Positions 1 to 5,887 of a stretch of 6,314 nt of DNA are shown one piece after another. The notes beneath the pieces are model-generated. The model was not told where the DNA came from, searched no databases, and saw only the letters and a list, made by a program, of their open reading frames with translations. Source of the stretch: a bacterium (GTDB lineage Bacteria; SZUA-182; SZUA-191; JAJRXT01); NCBI GenBank assembly GCA_024277605.1, contig JAJRUU010000072.1, positions 1-6,314 on the forward strand. The letters are read 5' to 3'. The first letter of the stretch is position 1. Each line of letters opens with the position of its first letter. The translations under genes were made by a program, and so were the position numbers.

Positions 1-372
1 AGAAAGGGCATTCACTACAGATACACCAACTCCGTGTAATCCTCCTGATACTTTATAACTATCCTGATCAAACTTACCACCAGCATGAAGTACGGTCATT
101 ACTACCTCGGCTGCTGATTTCTTTTTAGTAGGATGCATATCGACCGGTATACCGCGTCCGTTATCTATTACAGTAATACTGTTATCTAAATGAATAATAA
201 CTTCAATGCGATCGCAAAATCCACCCATAGCCTCATCAATACTATTATCCACTACCTCAAAAACTAAATGATGCAGGCCCAATTCACCGGTACTGCCTAT
301 ATACATTGCAGGTCTTTTTCTAACTGCATCTAAGCCTTCTAATACTTTAATATTATCGGCCATATATTCCAT
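1..372 (-). CDS. gyrB: DNA gyrase subunit B, N-terminal 124 residues (cut by window edge)
   Basis: GyrB is the ATPase subunit of DNA gyrase, which with GyrA introduces negative supercoils and relieves stress ahead of replication forks. Only the first 124 codons are present; the frame is open through base 1. The GHKL ATPase fold is clear: the Asn-bearing helix (VVDNSIDEA, N43), the DNGRGIP motif at 70-76, LHAGGKF at 95-101 and the ATP-lid motif SGGLHGVGVSVVN at 109-121. The ATG at 372 is preferred over the in-frame ATG at 363 because an AAGGTGAGG ribosome-binding site (bases 380-388) lies 7 nt before it, against 16 nt for the second. It follows dnaA on the same strand after 431 non-coding bases. 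ParE shares this fold and cannot be formally excluded from the N-terminus alone, but position next to dnaA and the origin favours gyrB. Confidence 0.93.
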   Translation of the reverse strand, partial: MEYMADNIKVLEGLDAVRKRPAMYIGSTGELGLHHLVFEVVDNSIDEAMGGFCDRIEVIIHLDNSITVIDNGRGIPVDMHPTKKKSAAEVVMTVLHAGGKFDQDSYKVSGGLHGVGVSVVNALS

Positions 373-423
373 AAAATATCCTCACCTTAAAATAAAATTA
401 TCAACAATTACTAAATACTTCTT

Positions 424-442
424 TAGTATAATTATTATACTA
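424..442. repeat. Perfect 19-bp palindrome in the gyrB leader
   Basis: TAGTATAAT and its exact reverse complement ATTATACTA flank one central T, giving 9-bp arms. It lies 51 bp upstream of the gyrB start codon and 6 bp from the trinucleotide run at 449-469. The left half contains TATAAT, so it could overlap a gyrB minus 10 element. It could be an operator for a dimeric regulator, a cruciform-prone site in the melting region, or chance in AT-rich DNA; nine perfect pairs make chance less attractive. Confidence 0.5.
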
Positions 443-448
443 TAAATA

Positions 449-484
449 TAATAGTATTAGTAGTATTAAACCTTTTTTGTATAA
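449..484 (-). other. Candidate DnaA-trio unwinding element with adjacent DnaA box
   Basis: On the minus strand, 476-484 reads TTATACAAA, one mismatch from the DnaA box TTATNCACA. Six bases further (467 down to 449) the opposite strand, read 3' to 5', is a run of seven in-phase triplets: AAT, TAT, GAT, GAT, TAT, GAT, AAT. Five fit the DnaA-trio consensus 3'-[G/A]A[T/A]-5'. The box, short spacer, then trios, with trios on the strand opposite the box reading direction, is the arrangement described for the B. subtilis origin unwinding element as I recall it. Function is inferred. Confidence 0.5.
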
Positions 485-543
485 AACTACGGTAAACTAT
501 TGATTAAAAGCTGGTTGCTATCAGGGAAAAATTTGTTAATATT

Positions 544-552
544 TGTGAATAA
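544..552 (-). promoter_or_regulatory. DnaA box TTATTCACA
   Basis: Exact match to TTATNCACA on the minus strand (TGTGAATAA on the plus strand). It is the only perfect box in the dnaA-gyrB spacer and points in the same direction as the weaker box at 476-484 and the trinucleotide run beyond it. Confidence 0.65.
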
Positions 553-576
553 CTGCCATATTAAATGATTAATTGA

Positions 577-612
577 AAGTTGTTAAAAAATAAAAAAAAT
601 TATTAACAACTT
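577..612. repeat. Perfect 10-bp inverted repeat with A-rich 16-nt spacer
   Basis: AAGTTGTTAA (577-586) pairs exactly with TTAACAACTT (603-612). The spacer is almost all A on the plus strand. The right arm overlaps a DnaA-box-like 9-mer TTATTAACA at 600-608 (one mismatch to TTATNCACA). On the minus strand the T-tract lies inside the loop rather than after the stem, so it does not look like an intrinsic terminator. It may be a cruciform or protein site in the origin. Confidence 0.55.
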
Positions 613-650
613 ATACAATAAAAATTAACAGTTTTTACACTCTTTATTAT

Positions 651-775
651 TTAACCCAAAAAATTTGGGTATTGTCCTGGGCAAATCTACATTTAGTTGA
701 AAAAAATAAATTTATAAGCTTCCTTATCAGCCGCCTCAGGCAAACCCAAACTAAATTTATAAATAGACAGGGTAA
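651..775 (+). repeat. Intergenic repeat family, copy C (short form)
   Basis: This is the shortest of three related copies. It starts TTAACCC and ends GGGTAA. Its left end forms a 7-bp hairpin (ACCCAAA, AAA loop, TTTGGGT; 654-670). It shares ATTTAGTTGAAAA (691-703) with copy B at 2592-2604 and the GCCGCCTC block with copy A. Its last ~35 bases align to the end of copy B, but about 55-60 internal bases present in B are missing. It begins 28 bp beyond the dnaA stop codon and would be carried on any dnaA-gyrB read-through transcript. Confidence 0.7.
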
Positions 776-803
776 TTAATAAAAAAGGGTGAAATATTTT
801 TTT

Positions 804-2153
804 TTAAGGTCGCTGGATGAGATTTATAAGGTGATTTATTTTATTTTTGAAAATAACGTCTTCTTCTATTTTTTTCTTTATTTTTTTACAGGCGTAAATA
901 ATAGTAGTGTGATCTTTTCCACCAAAACATTCGCCAATTTTTGGTAGTGAATGATTAGTCATATGACGGCATAAATACATGGCAATTTGTCTGGGAAAGG
1001 CTAAAGAAGCAGTTCTTAATTTTGATTTTATTTCACTTATTTTAATATTAAAGTAATCAGCAACCACATCTTGTATTTTTTCAATGGTTATAGATTTTTC
1101 TTTTTCAACTAATATATCTTTAAGTACTTCTTGAGCCATTTTCATAGTAATTTCTTTTTGTTTAATGGTAGTACAGGCTATTATTTTATTTAAGCAACCC
1201 TCTAATTCTCTGATATTAGAAACTATATTGCGCGCAATCAAGTAACAAACGTCATTGGGTAAATTTAAATTTTGTTTTTCGGCCTTCTTTTTAATGATGG
1301 CCATTTTGGTTTCTAAATCAGGCGCTTGAATATCGGCAATAAGCCCCCATTCAAATCTTGAGCGTAAGCGTTCTTCTATGGTTGGAATTTCTTTTGGCGG
1401 ACAATCGCTGGAGATTATTATTTGGTTGTGAGCTTCATATAGCGAATTGAAAGTATGAAAAAATTCTTCCTGAGTACTTTCTTTACCGGCAATGAATTGA
1501 ATATCGTCAATCAATAATACATCCATTTTACGATATTTGTTGCGAAAATCATAGGTGTTTTTATATCGGATAGCATTTATAAGTTCATTCATAAATTCTT
1601 CAGCAGAAGTATAATAAAGTTTAGAATTTGGAGAATTACTTTTAATAAAATGAGTAATGGCATGCAGTAAATGAGTTTTTCCTAAACCGACCCCCCCATA
1701 AATAAATAAGGGATTATAAGAAGTTGAAGGTTGTTCTGCTACAGCCTGTGCGGCGGCATAGGCGAATTGATTACTGGGGCCTACCACAAAATTATCAAAG
1801 GTGTATCTATCATTTAAAGAAGCTTTAGTATAGTTATTAGTTTGAGAAGATATTGTTGTGGTGGTAACAGCGGCCTGACTATTTATTTTAGGGATAGAAG
1901 GGGAATTGTTTTCTGTTTCATTTACCACAAACTTCAGCTGAATATCTTGGTTGCTAACCGTTTTTAAACAGGTACAAATAGTGCCCATATAATTTTCAGA
2001 AAGCCAGTTCGCCACAAAAACATTGGGAACGGAAACAATTAACTTATTATCTTCGAATCTATGTAAACTCGTAGGTGCAAACCAAGTATCAAAACTTTGT
2101 TTGTTAACCTCTTTTTCAATCAAGTTTAGCACATCAACCCAAACGTTGGACAC
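804..2153 (-). CDS. dnaA: Chromosomal replication initiator protein DnaA
   Basis: DnaA binds DnaA boxes at oriC, forms an ATP-dependent filament, melts the DNA and recruits the helicase. The 449-residue length is usual. Domain I (about 1-78) carries the QSFDTWF region; a Ser/Thr/Asn-rich linker (about 79-112) is domain II; AAA+ domain III holds Walker A GGVGLGKT (153-160), Walker B LLIDDIQF (213-220), the arginine-finger region ERLRSRFEWGL (261-271) and sensor II NIRELEG (313-319). Domain IV (about 350-449) has LAFPRQIAMYL and the box-binding signature GGKDHTT (411-417). The start is GTG with AAAGGA 9 nt upstream. Residue 251 is Cys where most family members have a basic residue (SSDRPPKEI). 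Putative DnaA boxes lie in its leader, suggesting autoregulation. Codons are visibly more A/T-ended than in rnr. Intergenic repeats lie 23 bp before and 28 bp after the gene. Confidence 0.98.
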   Translation of the reverse strand: MSNVWVDVLNLIEKEVNKQSFDTWFAPTSLHRFEDNKLIVSVPNVFVANWLSENYMGTICTCLKTVSNQDIQLKFVVNETENNSPSIPKINSQAAVTTTTISSQTNNYTKASLNDRYTFDNFVVGPSNQFAYAAAQAVAEQPSTSYNPLFIYGGVGLGKTHLLHAITHFIKSNSPNSKLYYTSAEEFMNELINAIRYKNTYDFRNKYRKMDVLLIDDIQFIAGKESTQEEFFHTFNSLYEAHNQIIISSDCPPKEIPTIEERLRSRFEWGLIADIQAPDLETKMAIIKKKAEKQNLNLPNDVCYLIARNIVSNIRELEGCLNKIIACTTIKQKEITMKMAQEVLKDILVEKEKSITIEKIQDVVADYFNIKISEIKSKLRTASLAFPRQIAMYLCRHMTNHSLPKIGECFGGKDHTTIIYACKKIKKKIEEDVIFKNKINHLINLIQRP

Positions 2154-2176
2154 CTTAATAATTCCTTTGCCTCTTT

Positions 2177-2339
2177 TTAACCCGAAAAATTAGGGTCTTG
2201 TTAAGTGGAAATCGACAATTACTTGAAAAACATAGATTTATCAGCTTCCTGCTCCTGCCGCCTCGGGTAAATAAAATTTTATTGGGCATTGGCTCATGCA
2301 CCTTATCTCACATCTGAGCTTATGAATATATTGGGTTAA
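2177..2339 (+). repeat. Intergenic repeat family, copy A
   Basis: The element begins TTAACCC (2177-2183) and ends GGGTTAA (2333-2339), a perfect 7-bp terminal inverted repeat. It shares 19 identical bases with copy B near the left end (2185-2203 with 2560-2578), GGGTAAATAAA (2265-2275 with 2640-2650), and 18 identical bases in the middle (2277-2294 with 2652-2669). Relative to B about 20 bases are missing in the right half. It lies immediately upstream of the dnaA ribosome-binding site, so most of it would be in the dnaA mRNA leader if the promoter at 2503-2531 is real. Confidence 0.75.
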
Positions 2340-2378
2340 GGTCACCAAGGTTTTATCACATATAAAAAAACAATCAAC

Positions 2379-2417
2379 TTATACACAGACTTATTAACAA
2401 CCAGCAAATGTGAAAAA
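2379..2417. promoter_or_regulatory. Cluster of DnaA boxes upstream of dnaA
   Basis: Three 9-mers lie close together: TTATACACA at 2379-2387 on the plus strand (exact match to TTATNCACA), TTATTAACA at 2391-2399 on the plus strand (one mismatch), and TTTTTCACA at 2409-2417 on the minus strand (one mismatch). Starts are 12 and 18 bp apart, compatible with cooperative binding. TTATTAACAAC and AACTTATACA recur in the downstream spacer (600-617), supporting a shared role. Confidence 0.6.
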
Positions 2418-2470
2418 AATATTTATAAGTTCAAAGAGTTTAATTCAGAAGTTTTAAAAAAGGAAAAATT

Positions 2471-2479
2471 TTATTCACA
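2471..2479 (+). promoter_or_regulatory. DnaA box TTATTCACA
   Basis: Exact match to TTATNCACA, identical to the box at 544-552 beyond dnaA. It lies about 25-35 bp downstream of the candidate dnaA minus 10 element, where bound DnaA could hinder transcription of its own gene. Confidence 0.65.
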
Positions 2480-2502
2480 ACTGAACAGCCAATATTCTTA
2501 TT

Positions 2503-2531
2503 AATATAGCAAAATTAAGTAATTTAGACAA
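2503..2531 (-). promoter_or_regulatory. Candidate sigma-70 promoter for dnaA
   Basis: On the minus strand TTGTCT (2531-2526, four of six to TTGACA) and TATATT (2508-2503, five of six to TATAAT) are separated by 17 nt. Transcription would begin near 2496, giving a dnaA leader of about 340 nt that crosses the DnaA boxes and repeat copy A. AT-rich DNA gives many chance matches, so this is a candidate only. Confidence 0.35.
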
Positions 2532-2550
2532 TGATTTTAAATAAAAAGTA

Positions 2551-2735
2551 TTAAACCCCAAAAATTAGGGTCTTGTTATAAGCGAATCGATATTTAGTTG
2601 AAAATTATAAATTTATCAGTCTCCTGTTCCTATCCCCTTGGGTAAATAAAGTTTTATTGGGCATTGGCTTATAACCCTTATATTGCAAGGGGTGTATTGC
2701 AAACCCAGTCTGAATTTATGAATAGATCGGGTAAA
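2551..2735 (+). repeat. Intergenic repeat family, copy B (longest form)
   Basis: This is the fullest copy. It starts TTAAACCCC and ends ATCGGGTAA. Besides the blocks shared with A and C it contains an internal section with TATTGCAA twice (2681-2688 and 2695-2702) and a CCCTT/AAGGG mini-hairpin (2675-2691). It is flanked by an 8-bp direct repeat AAAAAGTA (2543-2550 and 2734-2741), which may be a target-site duplication, though the word is A-rich. It lies in the region transcribed after rnr and has no coding capacity that I can see. Confidence 0.72.
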
Positions 2736-2826
2736 AAAGTACAGCTAGTTTTAGGGTTCAAAGAGCCGCATCAGTAAAGGCGGGTGTATTTACTATAAGA
2801 TAAATATAATTATGGCAAATACAAAA

Positions 2827-4953
2827 TTAACTGATTTTTTCAAGCAGAGAAAAGTCGACAAACCGCCGCTCAACATCCACCTTATCTACTCGTACTCGTA
2901 CTCGTTCACCAAGACAGAACCTTCTTTTGGTACGTTTTCCAAGCAAGGAACTCTGTTTCTGGTTAAAATGATAATAGTCGTCAGTAAGTGAAGATATGTG
3001 GATCAGTCCAGCGACATAAAAATCTATAAGCTCTACGTATAGCCCATACGAAGTTATGCGGCTTATTATTCCCTCAAACTCTTCCCCCAGTTTATCGCTC
3101 ATAAATTTGACCCGCTTTATTTTTATTATATCCCGCTCTGCGCTTTCCGCTTGGCGTTCGGTATACGAACAGTGTTCCGCCGCCTGGGGTAAGTATTCAG
3201 CTAGTTTTTCACATCTGAGGGCCTTGGGATGACCTTTCTGTTTCACCTCTCGCAATAAGCGATGAATTATAAGATCGGGATAACGCCGAATGGGGGAGGT
3301 AAAATGAGTATAACAAGGGGTGGCCAGAGCAAAGTGACCTAAATTGTCGCTCGAATATCTCGCCAGTTTCAGTGTGCGCAGCAGCAACATGGCAATAAGT
3401 TGTTCCTGGGGAGCACCCTTAAACTTAGTCAGAATTTGCTGAAGTTGCTGCTGCATAATTTGTTTTTTTATAGGGAAGCTGTAACCTAGCTGAGAAATAT
3501 GCTCTATAAATTCCTTCAGTTTTATTTCATCTGGTTCTTCGTGAATACGGTAGATAAGCGGCATCAGCTCTTGAGCTAGATAGCCGGCGACCACCTCATT
3601 GGCGGCCAGCATAAATTCTTCTATAATTTCATGGGAAAGATTTCTTTCTCTTTTAATAATTCCCTGGGTGACTCCATCTAAATCGAGGATCACTTCAGGT
3701 TCAGGCAGGTCAAAATCGAGGCTTCCCCTTTTTATGCGGCGGGCTTTTAAGCTCTGCGCCAATTTTTGCATCAGCTCCAGAGCAGGTACCATTTCTTTAT
3801 AATTTTGGCGAAGTAGCGGTTCTTTGTCCAATAATATTTGCTTAACCTGGTTATAGGTAAATCGCTGGCAACTTCTAATTATTGAATCCGTAATTTCAAA
3901 ATTTATAAGATTAGCCGCTGAATCGAATTCCAGCAGCACACTCATACTTAACCTATCCTCTTGCGGGTTGAGGCTGCAGATACCATTTGACAAAACCGGC
4001 GGTAACATGGGGAGCGCGCGGTCGGTAAAATAAACACTGTTTCCCCGCAGGTAAGCCTCTTCGTCCAGCCTGGTTCCGGGCTTTACGTAATAGCTGACAT
4101 CGGCGATATGTACCCCCAGTCTAAAATTGCCGGTAGTCAAATTTTCGATAGATACCGCATCGTCAAAATCTTTAGCGGTTTTACCGTCTATGGTGAAAAG
4201 ACGTAAATTTCTCAGATCCAGTCGCTTTTTAACTTCATGGGGAGGAATGCTTTCGGAAATATTTTCTGCTTCGGCCAATACGTCGGGGGGGAAGGTGCGG
4301 GGAAGCTGGTAATGTCGAATGATAATTTCTTCATCTATGCCGACGTCTTCAGGATTTCCCAATATTTCTATTATTTTTCCCTCAGGGTTACGCTGGATAG
4401 TGGGATAGCTGGTTATTTCAGCCACAACCATTTGTCCCGGCTTGGCCTTATGTGAACCAGAGGGGATGAATATGTCCTGGGTGATATTGGGATGCCAGGG
4501 AACTACGTAATCAAAAGGGGAACCTTGTTCATAACGGCCCACCACTTGTTGGTGAGCATGTTTTAGTATTTGAATTACCCGTCCTGAAGTTTTCTGGCTC
4601 CGGCGAACGCGCTCTATCCTAACCGCCACTTTGTCCCCATCCATGGCCCGGTTAAGATGCTGAGGGCTTATATAAACCTCTGTTTTTCCTCTTTCTTCAG
4701 GAATTAGAAAAGCGAACCCATCGGGGTGTACCTGCAGGTGACCCTCTACCAGGTTCATCTTGTTCGGTAAGCCGTATCTATGTCCTTTTGATTTCACCAG
4801 TTCACCGGTTTGGATCATTTCTCTGATTAAGCGGCGAAAAGTTCGGCGGTCTGCCGGGGGAACAGCTAAACGGCGGGCGAGCTCTTCCAGTAATAGCGGG
4901 CGGTGCGCAGAAGAATGTAGATACTCTAAAACGAATTTTCTGCTAACAGGCAT
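2827..4953 (-). CDS. rnr: Ribonuclease R (RNase II/RNB family 3'-5' exoribonuclease)
   Basis: RNase R degrades RNA processively from the 3' end, including structured RNAs, and acts in cytoplasmic mRNA and rRNA turnover. The 708-residue protein has the usual layout: N-terminal winged helix (about 1-65), two cold-shock domains (about 68-130 and 135-215), RNB catalytic domain (about 245-575) and C-terminal S1 domain (about 622-705). The catalytic motif IDGKTAKDFDDA (255-266) supplies D256, D262, D264 and D265; the FTSPIRRYPDL signature is at 551-561. The N-terminal winged helix and full length favour RNase R over RNase II. The ATG at 4953 has an in-frame TAA six codons upstream, which limits extension, but no Shine-Dalgarno sequence is visible close to it. 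The gene is more GC-rich than dnaA. It lies 673 bp before dnaA on the same strand; a direct functional link to replication is not implied. Confidence 0.96.
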   Translation of the reverse strand: MPVSRKFVLEYLHSSAHRPLLLEELARRLAVPPADRRTFRRLIREMIQTGELVKSKGHRYGLPNKMNLVEGHLQVHPDGFAFLIPEERGKTEVYISPQHLNRAMDGDKVAVRIERVRRSQKTSGRVIQILKHAHQQVVGRYEQGSPFDYVVPWHPNITQDIFIPSGSHKAKPGQMVVAEITSYPTIQRNPEGKIIEILGNPEDVGIDEEIIIRHYQLPRTFPPDVLAEAENISESIPPHEVKKRLDLRNLRLFTIDGKTAKDFDDAVSIENLTTGNFRLGVHIADVSYYVKPGTRLDEEAYLRGNSVYFTDRALPMLPPVLSNGICSLNPQEDRLSMSVLLEFDSAANLINFEITDSIIRSCQRFTYNQVKQILLDKEPLLRQNYKEMVPALELMQKLAQSLKARRIKRGSLDFDLPEPEVILDLDGVTQGIIKRERNLSHEIIEEFMLAANEVVAGYLAQELMPLIYRIHEEPDEIKLKEFIEHISQLGYSFPIKKQIMQQQLQQILTKFKGAPQEQLIAMLLLRTLKLARYSSDNLGHFALATPCYTHFTSPIRRYPDLIIHRLLREVKQKGHPKALRCEKLAEYLPQAAEHCSYTERQAESAERDIIKIKRVKFMSDKLGEEFEGIISRITSYGLYVELIDFYVAGLIHISSLTDDYYHFNQKQSSLLGKRTKRRFCLGERVRVRVDKVDVERRFVDFSLLEKIS

Positions 4954-4986
4954 AATATAATTTTTAGCTTAACCAACCGTCCCCGC

Positions 4987-5033
4987 AAAAAACAAAGGGC
5001 CGCAGTCGGAAAAATTCCGTAGATTGCCTTTTT
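4987..5033 (-). terminator. Possible intrinsic terminator after the DUF1573 gene
   Basis: On the minus strand an AAAAAGG...CCCTTT outer stem encloses a CGGAA-TTT-TTCCG inner hairpin (5007-5019), followed by G and six T residues (4992-4987). The outer stem is short and the inner arms are unpaired, so strength is doubtful. It would end the EIIA-DUF1573 transcript, only about 33 nt before the rnr start codon. Confidence 0.4.
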
Positions 5034-5079
5034 GAAGAGCAGAAGATAACAGCAGAACAGCTTAATCTGTTTGGGCCGG

Positions 5080-5850
5080 CTATCTTTTGGGTTTAGGTGC
5101 GGCAACGGTACTTTTTACAGTTCCTATTACGGAATGTTCAATTAAACGATATTTCTCGATGTTGGTATGAATCTTAAGTTTTCCTCTGAATAAACCCTCT
5201 GGGGCATCAGCGGCAACGGTAACCTCGATTTGGTAATTATTATGATTGCCCCGTGGTTTAGGAATGATTTTGGCGCTTAAAAAAGGTAGGTCAGCCTCTA
5301 CTTTGAGCACCTTTAATTCCTTTGAGCCAGCCTGCTTGACCATAATACTTTTGGTGGAAGCCTGCCCCATCTGGACCAGGCCAAAGAACAAATTTCGTGG
5401 AGGCTGAATGATGACATCGGCAGTTACCGTTCCCTTTAAGGACAAGCTCACTTTTGGCTCATCGGGGTCGTTGGAGGAGACGTAGATAGTTTTGTGAATA
5501 GCCCCCATAAAATTTGTTGAATTGAAGGTTACTTCAATTTGTCCTTCCTCACCGGGTTGAATCTCTTTGGTGAAATTTTTGGGTACCGTACAGCCACAGG
5601 AGGTTTTAACGCCACTAATTTTTAATAAGCTCTGGCCAACATTTTTAAATTTGAATATATGCGGCACCTTATCCCCTTTTTGCACAGTACCAAAATCGTA
5701 AGTTTTTTTTACAAACTTTATATCAGGCTGGGACACGGGTTGGCCGGTTTCGGCGGCTATCGGGCCGACAGTTAACAGCATAAAAGATGAAAGAATAGTT
5801 GCCCCCAACATAAAAGCGCCCCAACGGGTAAAAGAATTTTTCTTCTGCAC
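5080..5850 (-). CDS. Secreted DUF1573-family protein
   Basis: The likely product is 256 residues, starting at GTG 5850. An upstream in-frame ATG at 5895 would overlap the end of the EIIA gene and add 15 residues unlike a signal peptide, whereas AAGGAGG lies 6 nt before the GTG. Residues about 2-10 are basic, 11-33 hydrophobic, with a probable signal-peptidase site after PIAA, so export across the inner membrane is expected. The mature part holds a DUF1573 Ig-like domain: DFGTVQKGD (from 52), the hallmark SCGCT at 84-88, and an IQPGEEGQIEVTF strand. A second beta-rich repeat begins near FFGLVQMG (155-162). The C-terminus is a short basic tail. The biochemical role of DUF1573 proteins is not established; the paired cysteines (C85, C87) could be redox- or metal-related, but that is speculation. 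It probably shares a transcript with the EIIA gene 37 nt upstream. Confidence 0.87.
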   Translation of the reverse strand: MQKKNSFTRWGAFMLGATILSSFMLLTVGPIAAETGQPVSQPDIKFVKKTYDFGTVQKGDKVPHIFKFKNVGQSLLKISGVKTSCGCTVPKNFTKEIQPGEEGQIEVTFNSTNFMGAIHKTIYVSSNDPDEPKVSLSLKGTVTADVIIQPPRNLFFGLVQMGQASTKSIMVKQAGSKELKVLKVEADLPFLSAKIIPKPRGNHNNYQIEVTVAADAPEGLFRGKLKIHTNIEKYRLIEHSVIGTVKSTVAAPKPKR

Positions 5851-5856
5851 TTCCCC

Positions 5857-5863
5857 CCTCCTT
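5857..5863 (-). promoter_or_regulatory. Ribosome-binding site fixing the DUF1573 start
   Basis: AAGGAGG on the minus strand, followed by GGGGAA, ends 6 nt before GTG 5850. This near-perfect Shine-Dalgarno is inside the longer reading frame that would start at 5895 and argues for the shorter protein with a clean signal peptide. Confidence 0.8.
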
Positions 5864-5887
5864 CTCAAATTAAAGATGATCAAACAG

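Larger units (their letters stand above)
373..803. other. Non-coding dnaA-gyrB spacer, probable downstream half of oriC
   Basis: These 431 bases hold no credible gene and are very AT-rich. From left to right they contain the gyrB ribosome-binding site, a 19-bp palindrome (424-442), a trinucleotide run next to a DnaA-box-like site (449-484), a full DnaA box (544-552), a long inverted repeat (577-612) and repeat copy C (651-775). Inference: with DnaA boxes on both sides of dnaA, this is the part of the origin most likely to melt. A weak gyrB promoter candidate (TTAACA, 17 nt, TAATAT on the minus strand, about 559-587) was seen but matches the consensus poorly. Confidence 0.6.
2154..2826. other. 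Non-coding rnr-dnaA spacer, probable upstream half of oriC
   Basis: These 673 bases contain no convincing gene. The two outer parts are repeat copies A (2177-2339) and B (2551-2735). Between them lies an AT-rich core (2340-2550) with two perfect DnaA boxes, two one-mismatch boxes and a candidate dnaA promoter. The stretch 2736-2826 between copy B and the rnr stop holds only a weak CCGC/GCGG hairpin (about 2765-2785) and no clear terminator. An origin is inferred from clustered boxes beside dnaA and matching boxes on the other side of the gene. Confidence 0.65.

Noticed and set aside
245..253. DnaA-box-like TTATCCACT inside gyrB
   Set aside because: It encodes the conserved VVDN stretch of the ATPase domain, so the match is explained by coding constraint.
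654..670. Hairpin of repeat copy C as a dnaA terminator
   Set aside because: The stem is not followed by a T-tract on the minus strand, and the same CCC/GGG feature recurs in the other repeat copies away from gene ends.
651..2735. Repeats A, B and C as a CRISPR array
   Set aside because: Copies are long, diverged, few and separated by a gene; there are no regular short spacers or cas genes.
3599..4960. Four plus-strand open frames of 61-72 codons (3599-3802, 4127-4312, 4237-4455, 4760-4960)
   Set aside because: All lie opposite the well-supported rnr gene, overlap its conserved domains, and show no recognisable domain. They are antisense shadows.
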